This document shows, piece by piece, positions 16,777 through 25,636 of a DNA stretch of 64,000 nt. Under the pieces are notes generated by a model. The model made no database searches and was not told the DNA's origin. It saw only the letters and a program-made list of their open reading frames with translations. The position numbers and the translations under genes were made by a program. This stretch comes from an uncultured Eubacteriales bacterium (lineage in GTDB: Bacteria; Bacillota; Clostridia; Oscillospirales; Oscillospiraceae), in assembly GCA_900546915.1 (NCBI GenBank), contig UREY01000009.1, positions 5,634 through 69,633 of the forward strand, read 5' to 3'. Within the stretch, counting starts at the first letter, position 1. The number at the start of each line of letters is the position of its first letter.

Positions 16777-17487
16777 ATGAAAAAGCAGAATTTTACCACA
16801 ACATTCTTCACACTCACCGCGCTGAGTCTGACCGCGGCACTGATGCTGGCCCTTCCGGGATGCCAGGCGTCCCGCACCCAGAATCAGCCCGACACAACCG
16901 TTCCGCAAAATCCGGAAACCGAACCGTCCACGGAGCCAAATGTGACCTGGAAGCCGGTAGAAACCACGGTAGATCCCGGCGATTTGCGAAACCCGATGCC
17001 GACGGAAACAGAGCCGGAGGAAACAGAACCGGCAAGTCCTGCCGAGCTGCAGGTGGTCCGCGCGCTGGATATCTCTCAGTCCGCTATGGAAGCGCTGATG
17101 GCCCGTCACCCCGGTTCTACGGTGATAGACGACGCTCTTCCTCTGGTCCATCTGACCGATCGGTCTTCCCTGGATGATTTCCTGACAGAAGCCGGTTCTC
17201 AAACCTTACAAGATGCCTGTGAAATTTATGACAGCGCCTTTTTCCAGGAGCACGATCTTCTGATAGTCCCCCGGGTGACCACCACCGGCTCGGCCCGGCA
17301 CACGGTGGATTTGGCAGCCGAGGAAGGGATCCTGGCGGCAAAAATCACCGTCACCGTTCCTGAAATTGCCACCATGGACATGGCCAATTGGTTTCTGGCC
17401 ATCCCCGTATCGAAGGCGGACACCCAGGGAAAGACCTGCGTCGCTTATCTGGTCCCCTACAAACAGTTTCGCGCACGCTCCAATTAA
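16777..17487 (+). CDS. Putative lipoprotein of unknown function
   Basis: A 236-residue protein with a lipoprotein signal (MKKQNFTTTFFTLTALSLTA then LALPGC lipobox), so it is probably lipidated at the Cys and held outside the membrane. Residues about 30-90 are a Pro/Thr/Glu-rich linker (TEPEETEPASPAEL); the rest is a globular domain of unknown family. GGGAGGG lies just before the chosen ATG at 16777; an upstream in-frame start would put the signal peptide out of place. It is divergent from the SOD-like gene with about 140 bases between the starts. Confidence 0.75.
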   Translation: MKKQNFTTTFFTLTALSLTAALMLALPGCQASRTQNQPDTTVPQNPETEPSTEPNVTWKPVETTVDPGDLRNPMPTETEPEETEPASPAELQVVRALDISQSAMEALMARHPGSTVIDDALPLVHLTDRSSLDDFLTEAGSQTLQDACEIYDSAFFQEHDLLIVPRVTTTGSARHTVDLAAEEGILAAKITVTVPEIATMDMANWFLAIPVSKADTQGKTCVAYLVPYKQFRARSN

Positions 17488-17514
17488 CCGCTTGTTCCAT
17501 TCGTCAAGCAAATA

Positions 17515-17559
17515 GAAAAACCTGTCCATGCCGCAACACGCGGTACAGACAGGTTTTTC
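17515..17559. terminator. Bidirectional terminator between lipoprotein and rnc genes
   Basis: GAAAAACCTGTC (17515-17526) pairs with GACAGGTTTTTC (17548-17559). A-runs and T-runs flank both sides, so it serves both convergent transcripts. Confidence 0.9.
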
Positions 17560-17608
17560 CATCCTCATGCAACACAGAGGCGGTACAAAAGATCATATCA
17601 AAATAAGC

Positions 17609-18295
17609 CTACCATTTTCCCGGAAACAACGCTTCCATCGCGGACCGTGCAGCCTCCTGCTCGGCCCGTTTTTTGCTGCTGCCGCTTCCCTGTCCCACCA
17701 CAGTCCCATTGAGGCGCACCTCTACCTGAAACTCCTTGGCATGATCCGGGCCTGACTCTCCGGTCAATTCGTACTGAATCACCTGATTTTTTTGCTGCTG
17801 AACCCGTTCCTGAAACACGGTTTTATAATCCACATTCCTGGGATGCTCCGCCGGAATATCGGAGAGGATCAGCCGGTGAACCAAATCCGAGGCTGCTGCA
17901 AAGCCGCCGTCCAAATAGACAGCTGCCAGAACCGATTCCACTGCATCGGCCAAAATACTCTCTCTGGCGCGGCCTCCCCCCTGCTCCTCTCCATGGCCCA
18001 GCAAAAGGTATCGACCCAGCTGGAGCCGGCCCGCCACCTTGGCAAGCGTCGTTTCACAGACCAGATCCGCCCGAATCTTCGTGAGCTCCCCTTCCGGCCG
18101 GTGGGGAAAAACGCGGTACAAATGTTCCGCCGTAATCATTCCCAAAATAGAATCTCCCAAAAACTCCAGCCTCTCATTGCTGGCCAAGCCGTTTCGCCAG
18201 CGTTCGTTGGCGTAGGAGCTGTGGGTCAGGGCGTTTTGCAAAAGCGTGATGTTATGAAATTGATAACCCAAAGCCTTCTCCAAGTCCCGAATCAT
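17609..18295 (-). CDS. rnc: Ribonuclease III
   Basis: A 228-residue double-strand-specific endoribonuclease that processes rRNA and structured mRNAs. The signature NERLEFLGDSILG supplies catalytic acidic residues, with a second acidic cluster ADAVESVLAAVYLDGG. A C-terminal dsRNA-binding domain runs DYKTVFQERVQQQKNQVIQY to SKKRAEQEAARSAMEAL. The ATG overlaps the plsX stop (ATGA), indicating translational coupling; the in-frame TTG ten codons upstream is less likely. The fabD-fabG-acpP genes often found between plsX and rnc are absent. Confidence 0.96.
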   Translation of the reverse strand: MIRDLEKALGYQFHNITLLQNALTHSSYANERWRNGLASNERLEFLGDSILGMITAEHLYRVFPHRPEGELTKIRADLVCETTLAKVAGRLQLGRYLLLGHGEEQGGGRARESILADAVESVLAAVYLDGGFAAASDLVHRLILSDIPAEHPRNVDYKTVFQERVQQQKNQVIQYELTGESGPDHAKEFQVEVRLNGTVVGQGSGSSKKRAEQEAARSAMEALFPGKW

Positions 18296-19329
18296 GACTC
18301 CACCGTCTCCTTTTTCGCGTTCCAAAACTGCAGCGTCTGTTCCAGTTCCGGCGTCATGTCCTGCCGGACCGCCTGCATCGCTTGGCGGATGGCGCTGCGA
18401 AAAGCCCGGCTATCGGAAGAACCGTGGGCCTTTATGACCGGCTTGCGGATGCCCAGCAGAGCCGTTCCACCCACCTCCCGGTAATCTAGCAGGGACATCA
18501 TCTCCCGAATGCCGGACCGGCAGCACAAAGCGCCCAGTTTGGTAATCAAGTTTTTCCGAAACATCTTTTTCATCATCGAGCCCATGAACATGGCCGTTCC
18601 TTCAATGGACTTCAGTAAGACATTGCCTGCATAGCCATCGCAAACAATCACATCCACCTGGCCCAGGGGCACATCCCTGGCCTCCACATTTCCCACAAAG
18701 TTCAAGATGCCGGATTGCCCCGCCTGGGACAGCAGAGCATGGGCCTCTTTTTGCAAAGCAGGTCCCTTGGTTTCCTCTGCGCCGTTATTCAGAAGGCCCA
18801 CCCGTGGCTGGGCAATACCCATCGATTTTTGGACATACAACGCGCCGATCACGCCAAACTGGAGCAAGAATTCCGGCGTACACTCCACATTGGCGCCGCT
18901 GTCAATAATGAGCGTATGACCCCCGGCTCGGTTCGGCATCACAGGACCAAAGGCCGCCCGGCGGACGCCCTTGACCCGCTTGACCAGAAGCGTCGCGCCG
19001 GTGAGCAAAGCGCCTGTACTTCCTGCTGAGACGAACGCATCCGCCTGTCCGTCAGACAGCATCTTCAGCCCCACAATCATGGAAGAATTCTTCCGCTTGT
19101 GGACCACGGCAGCAGGATCATCATGCATATCTACCACGTCATCTGCATGGGAGATTTCCAGCCCCTTCGGAAGGTCCTGAATCTGATGCTTTCGCATGAC
19201 GCTCAGGATTTCTTCGCCCCGGCCTACCAGCGTCACTTCGGCTCCGAAGTCCCGATGCGCTTCCAAAGCGCCCAGAACTGCGGCCTCCGGAGCCAAATCT
19301 CCGCCCATCGCGTCGAGAATGATTTTCAT
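18292..19329 (-). CDS. plsX: Phosphate acyltransferase PlsX
   Basis: A 345-residue soluble enzyme that makes acyl-phosphate from acyl-ACP for phospholipid synthesis. The N-terminus MKIILDAMGGDLAPEAAVLG and motifs such as SAGSTGALLTGA, IDSGANVECTPEFL and VCDGYAGNVLLKS are diagnostic. It follows trmFO by 20 bases and is coupled to rnc. Confidence 0.97.
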   Translation of the reverse strand: MKIILDAMGGDLAPEAAVLGALEAHRDFGAEVTLVGRGEEILSVMRKHQIQDLPKGLEISHADDVVDMHDDPAAVVHKRKNSSMIVGLKMLSDGQADAFVSAGSTGALLTGATLLVKRVKGVRRAAFGPVMPNRAGGHTLIIDSGANVECTPEFLLQFGVIGALYVQKSMGIAQPRVGLLNNGAEETKGPALQKEAHALLSQAGQSGILNFVGNVEARDVPLGQVDVIVCDGYAGNVLLKSIEGTAMFMGSMMKKMFRKNLITKLGALCCRSGIREMMSLLDYREVGGTALLGIRKPVIKAHGSSDSRAFRSAIRQAMQAVRQDMTPELEQTLQFWNAKKETVES

Positions 19330-19349
19330 GGAGAGACACCTCTCTTTGC

Positions 19350-20657
19350 TTAGATTCCGCTTTGTATGATTTGCTCCAGAACCGCCAACGCCCGTTGGGA
19401 AATGGCCAGGTTCTTTTGCGCTTTGCCCTTCATCCGCCGGTCCAGCGGCGCCAAAATGCCGAAATTCACATTCATCGGCTGAAAATCTGCAACCGTCTCG
19501 TCGCTGATGTATAATGCCATCGCGCCGATGGCCGTTTCTCTGGGAAACTCCGGCGGCTGCTTCCCCTGCAGCTTGGCCGCCATTGCAATCGCAGCCAGGC
19601 AGCCGGAAGCTGTGGATTCCACATAACCCTCCACCCCAGTCATCTGACCGGCAAAGGCCACCAGGGGGTCCCGGCGGTCTGCATAAAACCGGTCCAGCAG
19701 CCTGGGCGAGTCCAAAAAGGTATTGCGGTGCATCACCCCATACCGGACATACTCCGCATGCTCCAAGGCGGGAATCATAGAAAACACCCGCTTCTGCTCA
19801 GGAAAACGCAGATGCGTTTGAAATCCCACCAAATTGTACACCGACCCGGCGGCGTTATCCCGGCGCAGCTGCACCACGGCATACGGCTCCTTGCCGGTCT
19901 TGGGATCTTTCAGACCCACCGGTTTTAAAGGACCGTAACGCAAGGTATCATAGCCCCGCCGGGCCATCACTTCCACCGGCATACAGCCTTCAAATACGTT
20001 TCGGTCCTCAAAGCCGTGAACCTCCGCCTCCTGGGCGTCGACCAAGGCTTTGTAAAACCGGTCATATTCCTCCCGGTCCATGGCACAATTAATATAGTCT
20101 GCGCTCCCCCGGTCATAGCGGGAGGCAAACCAGGCGCGCGTCATATCCACCGACTCAAAGGTCACCAGCGGGGCCGCCGCATCAAAGAAGTGGAGCGGCT
20201 CCTTCCGCCCAAAATACCGGCCGATGTCTGCAGACAGCGCATCCGACGTCAGTGGGCCCGTGGCAAGGATGACCGGACCGGCAGGCACCTGCGTCACTTC
20301 AGCCGACTCTACCGTGATGCCGGGATGACTCCGAATGCGTTCTGTAACCAGCTCCGAAAAGCCCTCCCGGTCCACAGCCAGGCAGCCGCCGGCCTCTACC
20401 CGCGTTTCGTCGGCACAGCTTAAAATCAAACTGCCCAATCGCCGGAGCTCCTCTTTCAGCAGGCCCACCGCATTTTCCAGCCGGTCGCCCCGCAGGGAAT
20501 TGGAACACACCAGCTCGGCAAAATTGGGGCTGTGGTGCGCGGGGGTCATGTTCACCGGCTTCATCTCCACCAGCCGGACGGGTATGCCGCGCCCGGCCAA
20601 CTGCCAGGCCGCCTCGCAGCCTGCCAGACCGGCGCCAATGACCTTTACCTCCGTCAT
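19350..20657 (-). CDS. trmFO: Folate/FAD-dependent tRNA (uracil-54-C5) methyltransferase TrmFO
   Basis: A 435-residue flavoprotein that makes ribothymidine-54 in tRNA using methylene-THF. The FAD motif VIGAGLAGCEAAWQLA opens the protein. GidA-like family motifs follow: NFAELVCSNSLRGDRLENAV, ILATGPLTSDALS, FEGCMPVEVMARRGYDTLRY and AGQMTGVEGYVESTASG. Its ATG overlaps the topA stop by four bases. Confidence 0.97.
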   Translation of the reverse strand: MTEVKVIGAGLAGCEAAWQLAGRGIPVRLVEMKPVNMTPAHHSPNFAELVCSNSLRGDRLENAVGLLKEELRRLGSLILSCADETRVEAGGCLAVDREGFSELVTERIRSHPGITVESAEVTQVPAGPVILATGPLTSDALSADIGRYFGRKEPLHFFDAAAPLVTFESVDMTRAWFASRYDRGSADYINCAMDREEYDRFYKALVDAQEAEVHGFEDRNVFEGCMPVEVMARRGYDTLRYGPLKPVGLKDPKTGKEPYAVVQLRRDNAAGSVYNLVGFQTHLRFPEQKRVFSMIPALEHAEYVRYGVMHRNTFLDSPRLLDRFYADRRDPLVAFAGQMTGVEGYVESTASGCLAAIAMAAKLQGKQPPEFPRETAIGAMALYISDETVADFQPMNVNFGILAPLDRRMKGKAQKNLAISQRALAVLEQIIQSGI

Positions 20658-22933
20658 GTCTGTGCCTCCCCATTCTCTTTGGCCGTCTTTGCCGCTGCAG
20701 CAGATTTCTTCTTCTTTCCGGCCGTTTTCTTTTTGGGTTCCGAATTCTCAGCCGGAACTTCTGAAACCGGAGCCGAATCCGACTGCTCCGCCTCCTGACC
20801 TTGGGCCGGCTCTGCTGTTTTTCGCCGGTAACCTCGCTGGTCCTCCGGGAGGAAATTAGAACAAGCTTCATTAATGCAGAAAGGTTTCATGCGCCCTCGC
20901 CCGGATTTTTTAAACATGGTCTGGCCGCAGGACGGACAGTCAAACTCCGTCGGCACATCCCAAGTCATAAATCCACAGGCCGCTCCCCGCTCGCAGGCAT
21001 AATAGGCAAAGCCCTTTTTCGATTTCCGTTTCAGCATCCCGCTGCCGCACTTGGGGCAGCGGCCGGGCATCCGTTCCACAATCGGCTTGGTGTTTTTACA
21101 CTCCGGATACCCTGGACACGCCATAAAGCGGCCGAAGCGTCCCATTTTGATCACCATTTTCCGGCCGCAAAGCTCACAGACCTCGTCTGTTTCTTCATCC
21201 GGAACCTTCAGCCGGGTATCCTTCAGCGCTTCTTCCGCATCCTCCATCTCCTGATGGAAGCCCTTGTAGAAGTCCCGCAGGATATCCTGCCAATGCCGCT
21301 TTCCTTCCTCCACATCGTCCAGCCGGTTTTCCATATTGGCCGTAAATTCAACGTCTATGATATCATTAAACCGTTCCATCATCAGGCCGTTGACAACCTC
21401 GCCCAAGGGCGTGGGCGCCAAACGCTTGTCCTTTTTGATCACATAGTCCCGGTCCTGAATGGTAGAGATGATGGAAGCATACGTGGAAGGACGTCCCACG
21501 CCTTTCTCCTCCATGGCCTTGACCAGCATCGCCTCGGTGTACCGGGCCGGCGGTTGGGTGAAATGCTGCTGCTTATCCATACTCCGGATGGACGCCTGAT
21601 CCCCCTCCTGCAGGTCCGGCAGGGGAGAACCGGCAGCCTCCACCTCCTCATCCTTCCCCTCTTCGTACACGGCAATAAAGCCGGCAAACTTCAGGCTTTG
21701 ATGAGAAGATTTAAACAGATGCCCGCCGCACTCCGTGTCAATCGACACGGTGTCATAAATGGCATTGGCCATTTGCGTGGCCAAAAAACGGCTCCAAATC
21801 AGCTTGTACAGCCGGTATTGGTCCCGGCTTAGAGAGGCCTGGATCCGCTCCGGATCCAATTCCACATGGGTGGGACGAATGGCCTCGTGGGCATCCTGTG
21901 CTCCCGCTTTGGTCTTAAATTGGTGGGGTTTTCCGTAATAATAGGACTCCCCATACCGGCGGCAGATGAAATCCCGGGCTGCTTCGACCGCCTCGTCCGA
22001 CAGGCGCAGAGAGTCGGTCCGCATGTAGGTAATCAGTCCCAGCGTTCCCTCCCCTGCTACATCCACGCCTTCATACAGCTGCTGCGCAATCGCCATGGTG
22101 CGTTTGGGGGTCATATTCAGCTTCCGGGAGGCCTCCTGCTGCAGCGTGGAGGTGGTAAAGGGCGGGGCGGCCGTACGCTTTTTCTCTGCTTTCTTGACGC
22201 CTGTTACAGTAAACAGCTTCCCTGTAATATCCGAAATAATTTCATCAACTTCCGCTTCATTTGCCAGCTCTCGTTTCTTTTCTTCGCCGTGATATCTGGC
22301 TACAAACGAGCCCGGTTTCCCCACCCGGTCCAGGGTCACGTCCAGAGACCAATACTCCCGAGGCACAAAGGCGCGAATTTCATTTTCCCGGTCCACCACC
22401 AGGCGGGTCGCCACAGATTGAACCCGGCCGGCAGACAGGCCCCGGCGGACCTTCTTCCACAGCAAGGGACTCAACTGGTAACCTACAATCCGGTCCAAAA
22501 TCCGTCTCGCCTGCTGCGCATCTACCAAATCATAATTGATGGACCGAGGGTGCTCGATGGCGCTGGTCACCACATTTTTTGTGATTTCATTGAACGTCAC
22601 CCGCCGGACTTTCGGGTCGGGTAGGGCCAGCAGCTCTTTCAGGTGCCAGGAAATCGCCTCGCCTTCCCGGTCAGGGTCTGTGGCCAAGTAGACCAAATTG
22701 GAGTGATCCGCACTTTTCTGCAAATCGTGAATGATCTCCTCTTTGCCGGGCACCGGCCGGTAATCCGGTTGGAAATCGTGCTCCAAATCTACGCCCATTT
22801 TGCTCTTGGGCAAATCCCGCAAATGGCCCATACAGGCTTTTACGGTATAATCGGGCCCTAAATATTTTCCAATTGTCTTTGCCTTAGACGGCGATTCGAC
22901 AATCACTAAATTCGTCGCTGGTTCTTTTGCCAT
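20654..22933 (-). CDS. topA: DNA topoisomerase I
   Basis: A 759-residue type IA topoisomerase that relaxes negative supercoils. The Toprim domain starts LVIVESPSKAKTIGKYLG and the active-site Tyr lies in GLITYMRTDSLRL. Three C-terminal zinc-ribbon units follow (CELCGRKM, CPKCGSGM, CPSCGQTM), then a Lys/Ala/Glu/Pro-rich tail containing KKKTAGKKKKSAAAA that could bind DNA nonspecifically. The start at 22931-22933 follows GGAGG; an ATG four codons upstream overlaps that site and is rejected. Confidence 0.97.
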   Translation of the reverse strand: MAKEPATNLVIVESPSKAKTIGKYLGPDYTVKACMGHLRDLPKSKMGVDLEHDFQPDYRPVPGKEEIIHDLQKSADHSNLVYLATDPDREGEAISWHLKELLALPDPKVRRVTFNEITKNVVTSAIEHPRSINYDLVDAQQARRILDRIVGYQLSPLLWKKVRRGLSAGRVQSVATRLVVDRENEIRAFVPREYWSLDVTLDRVGKPGSFVARYHGEEKKRELANEAEVDEIISDITGKLFTVTGVKKAEKKRTAAPPFTTSTLQQEASRKLNMTPKRTMAIAQQLYEGVDVAGEGTLGLITYMRTDSLRLSDEAVEAARDFICRRYGESYYYGKPHQFKTKAGAQDAHEAIRPTHVELDPERIQASLSRDQYRLYKLIWSRFLATQMANAIYDTVSIDTECGGHLFKSSHQSLKFAGFIAVYEEGKDEEVEAAGSPLPDLQEGDQASIRSMDKQQHFTQPPARYTEAMLVKAMEEKGVGRPSTYASIISTIQDRDYVIKKDKRLAPTPLGEVVNGLMMERFNDIIDVEFTANMENRLDDVEEGKRHWQDILRDFYKGFHQEMEDAEEALKDTRLKVPDEETDEVCELCGRKMVIKMGRFGRFMACPGYPECKNTKPIVERMPGRCPKCGSGMLKRKSKKGFAYYACERGAACGFMTWDVPTEFDCPSCGQTMFKKSGRGRMKPFCINEACSNFLPEDQRGYRRKTAEPAQGQEAEQSDSAPVSEVPAENSEPKKKTAGKKKKSAAAAKTAKENGEAQT

Positions 22934-22946
22934 GCAATCCTCCATG

Positions 22947-24191
22947 CTACCATTCTCCGGCTCCCCTCCGAGCCAAAGAATAAAATTTGCCAGGATGCCG
23001 TACCACCAAGCCTTTCACCTCCAAAAGCGTCAAGGAGGCCAAAACCCGGGCCGCCGGCAAGCCGGAGCCGGCAATCACATCGTCCACGTGGCGCAGAGCA
23101 TCCGTCAAGCAGGACGTCACTGCCCGCTCATCGTCGGACAAAGTTGACATAAGCTCCTGTAATTCACTATACGGTTTTCCATCCTCATTGTCAACGTTTT
23201 TTTCGGAATTTATTGGAGTCTCTTGTGCAAAGTGATACGGAGGCTCCCGCAGCTCCGCCAGCTCCCTGGGGTAGGAAGAGAGCAGCGTCTTCCCCGACCA
23301 GGGGCCCACCTTCTCCGGAAACAAGCTCTGATATTCCTCCATCACGTCCCAACCGCTCTGGGCCACAATGGCCCCCTCCCGCAGCAGGCCGTTGCTTCCT
23401 GCGCTGCACGCCGCGTCAACATTCCCCGGAACTGCAAATACGTCCCGGCCCTGGTCCAGCGCCAATTGCGCCGTGATGAGTGCGCCGCTCTTCTCCGGCG
23501 CCTCCACCACCACGACGCCGCAGCACAAACCGCTGATGATGCGGTTTCGCCGGGGAAAGTTCCGGCCCAAAGGAGGCGTGCCGGGTGGAAATTCCGAGAT
23601 CAGGCAGCCGCGGCACGCAACGTCCCGGTACAGGTCCCGGTTGGAGCGGGGATAGATCACATCCAATCCGTTGCCCAGGACACCGACCACAGGCCGCTCC
23701 GCCAACAGCGCGCCCTTCATCGCCAAAGTATCCACACCCCCAGCTGCACCGGATACCACCAAACCGCCGCACCGGGCGATCTGATATCCCATCCGCCGGG
23801 CCGTCATACAACCGTAAGCAGAAGCGCGGCGGGTACCGACCACCGCCACGGCGGGCTCTGCGTCAAAATCGGGCAGGTTGCCCTGATAATATAATGTGAG
23901 CGGCGGATCCGGAATATGCTTCAGGCGCGTCGGATACGCCGCGTCCTGGTAAGTCAGGACATGGATCCCTTTCTCCAGACAGCTTCCCAGGATCCGGTTG
24001 GCCTCCGACAAGGACTTATCGCACAGGGCGTCCAGGCACTTGGAATCCACCCCTTCCGCCTGCACATAATCCTCTGCCCGGGCGCCGTACAAGGACTCTA
24101 TATCAGGAAAGGCGCGCAGCAACGCCAGAGCGCTGCGCACGCCAATTCCAGACCTCGTAGCCAGCCATATCCAATGTGCCAACATTTTCAA
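22947..24191 (-). CDS. dprA: DNA-processing protein DprA
   Basis: A 414-residue DprA/Smf protein that loads RecA on incoming single-stranded DNA. The Rossmann-like core shows AVVGTRRASAYGCMTARRMG, VVSGAAGGVDTLAMKGAL, GNGLDVIYPRSNRDLY, FPRRNRIISGLCCGVVVVEA and SGALITAQLALDQGRDVFAV. A C-terminal winged helix (about 345-410) is present. It sits directly upstream of topA, a conserved Firmicute order. The N-terminal helix-hairpin-helix region is divergent. Confidence 0.96.
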   Translation of the reverse strand: MKMLAHWIWLATRSGIGVRSALALLRAFPDIESLYGARAEDYVQAEGVDSKCLDALCDKSLSEANRILGSCLEKGIHVLTYQDAAYPTRLKHIPDPPLTLYYQGNLPDFDAEPAVAVVGTRRASAYGCMTARRMGYQIARCGGLVVSGAAGGVDTLAMKGALLAERPVVGVLGNGLDVIYPRSNRDLYRDVACRGCLISEFPPGTPPLGRNFPRRNRIISGLCCGVVVVEAPEKSGALITAQLALDQGRDVFAVPGNVDAACSAGSNGLLREGAIVAQSGWDVMEEYQSLFPEKVGPWSGKTLLSSYPRELAELREPPYHFAQETPINSEKNVDNEDGKPYSELQELMSTLSDDERAVTSCLTDALRHVDDVIAGSGLPAARVLASLTLLEVKGLVVRHPGKFYSLARRGAGEW

Positions 24192-24207
24192 TCCCGCCCT
24201 GTTTGAT

Positions 24208-24981
24208 TTATTCCAGTCTGCCGCCTGGTTCCAGCTGAATCTGCCACATCACAATGGCCGCTGCCGTAGCCGCATTCAGCGATTCACAACGTGGATTCAT
24301 GGGGATGATCAATTCCCGGCTGCACGCCTCCAGATACTGCCGGCTCACGCCCCTGCCCTCGCTGCCGATGATGACGGCATATCGGTTCAGGTGTGCCTGG
24401 CGGATATCCTTCGCCCGCTTGGACAGAGCGGCAGCCGCTAAGGGGACCCCATCGGTTTTGCTGGCAGACAGGATTTCCTCCTGGGTACCGCGCATGGGTC
24501 GGCTGCGAAACACTGCCCCCATGGACGCGCGAACCGTCTTCCAACCGTAGGGATCTGCACACCCCTGCGTCAAAATTACCGGGACATCCAGAGCATCCGC
24601 CGTCCGCAGGATGGTCCCCAGGTTACCCGGATCCTGGATGCCGTCCAAAATCAGGCAGCCGGGACTGAGCCGCAACGGAGGCGCCGGCCGCAAGCGGCAG
24701 AGAAAAAGCGCACCTTGAGGCGTCTTCATGGGGGAAATAGACGCCATCACATCCGCCGGAACCTGGTACACCGCCGTCTGCGGCGGCAGCTCCGGAACCG
24801 GGAGGGTATCGGTCAGAATAACCGCTTCCAATCCCCCGTCCCACCGGACCGCTTCCTCCAGGAGTTTGGTTCCGTCTCCCACAAAAAGGCCGCTTTCTAA
24901 CCGGTCCCGCGGGGAGGACAGAAGCCGGCGCACCTGCTGCAGAAGCGGGTTTCTCCGGCTGGTAATCCGCTCCGGGCTCAT
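24208..24981 (-). CDS. SpoU/TrmH-family RNA 2'-O-methyltransferase
   Basis: A 257-residue SPOUT methylase. The N-terminal substrate-binding domain is SRRNPLLQQVRRLLSSPRDR and GLFVGDGTKLLEEA. The knot domain has motif 1 LDGIQDPGNLGTILRTADAL, motif 2 AVIIGSEGRGVS and motif 3 IPMNPRCESLNAATAAAI. It probably methylates a ribose of 23S rRNA; the exact site is unknown. The start overlaps the end of ktrA by four bases. Confidence 0.9.
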   Translation of the reverse strand: MSPERITSRRNPLLQQVRRLLSSPRDRLESGLFVGDGTKLLEEAVRWDGGLEAVILTDTLPVPELPPQTAVYQVPADVMASISPMKTPQGALFLCRLRPAPPLRLSPGCLILDGIQDPGNLGTILRTADALDVPVILTQGCADPYGWKTVRASMGAVFRSRPMRGTQEEILSASKTDGVPLAAAALSKRAKDIRQAHLNRYAVIIGSEGRGVSRQYLEACSRELIIPMNPRCESLNAATAAAIVMWQIQLEPGGRLE

Positions 24982-25625
24982 CTCTGCTGCACCGCAGATA
25001 AAGCCTGATACGCACCCAGCGCCACCACGGTATCCCCCTTTGCAATGACGTAATCTGCATCCGGGGAGACCTGAATTTTCTCTCCCCGGCGTACCGCGAG
25101 GATGTTCACTCCGACCCGTGCCCGGACATTCAGCTGCCGCAGGGATTTTCCATCCCAGGCGGCAGGCGCTGTAAACTCCGAAATTCCATAATCGGCCGAC
25201 AGCTCAATATACTCCAGCACGTTGGCGGTCGACAACCCCTGGGCCAGCTTATTGGCAAATTCCTGCTCCGGGACTACCACACGGTCCGCTCCGATCTTTT
25301 CCAACACTTTTCTATGATTTTCATCATGTGCCTTACAAACCACCAGCGGAATGCCCATTTCTTTGAAATTCAAAGTAGCCAACACGCTGGCGGCCAGATC
25401 CTTTCCGATGGCCACAATGGCGCAATCGTAATTCCGAACCCCCAGAGCCCGAAGCACATCCGCGTCTTGGGCATCGGCCACCACAGCGTGGGTCACGAAA
25501 TTGGAAATCTGCTGGACCAGCTCTGAATTTTTGTCGATTGCCAGAACCTCGTTGCCCAGCTCGCACAGACGGTGCGCAATGCTCTGGCCAAACCGGCCCA
25601 GGCCGACCACAACATACATTTTCAT
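24978..25625 (-). CDS. ktrA: Potassium channel regulatory subunit KtrA (RCK domain)
   Basis: A 215-residue cytoplasmic gating ring protein. The nucleotide-binding RCK_N begins YVVVGLGRFGQSIAHRL with acidic IDKNSELV. RCK_C occupies about residues 135-215. It pairs with the membrane subunit encoded 11 bases upstream. RCK_C domains of this type bind c-di-AMP in several Firmicutes; no direct evidence for that can be read here. Confidence 0.93.
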   Translation of the reverse strand: MKMYVVVGLGRFGQSIAHRLCELGNEVLAIDKNSELVQQISNFVTHAVVADAQDADVLRALGVRNYDCAIVAIGKDLAASVLATLNFKEMGIPLVVCKAHDENHRKVLEKIGADRVVVPEQEFANKLAQGLSTANVLEYIELSADYGISEFTAPAAWDGKSLRQLNVRARVGVNILAVRRGEKIQVSPDADYVIAKGDTVVALGAYQALSAVQQR

Positions 25626-25636
25626 AACACCGCTCC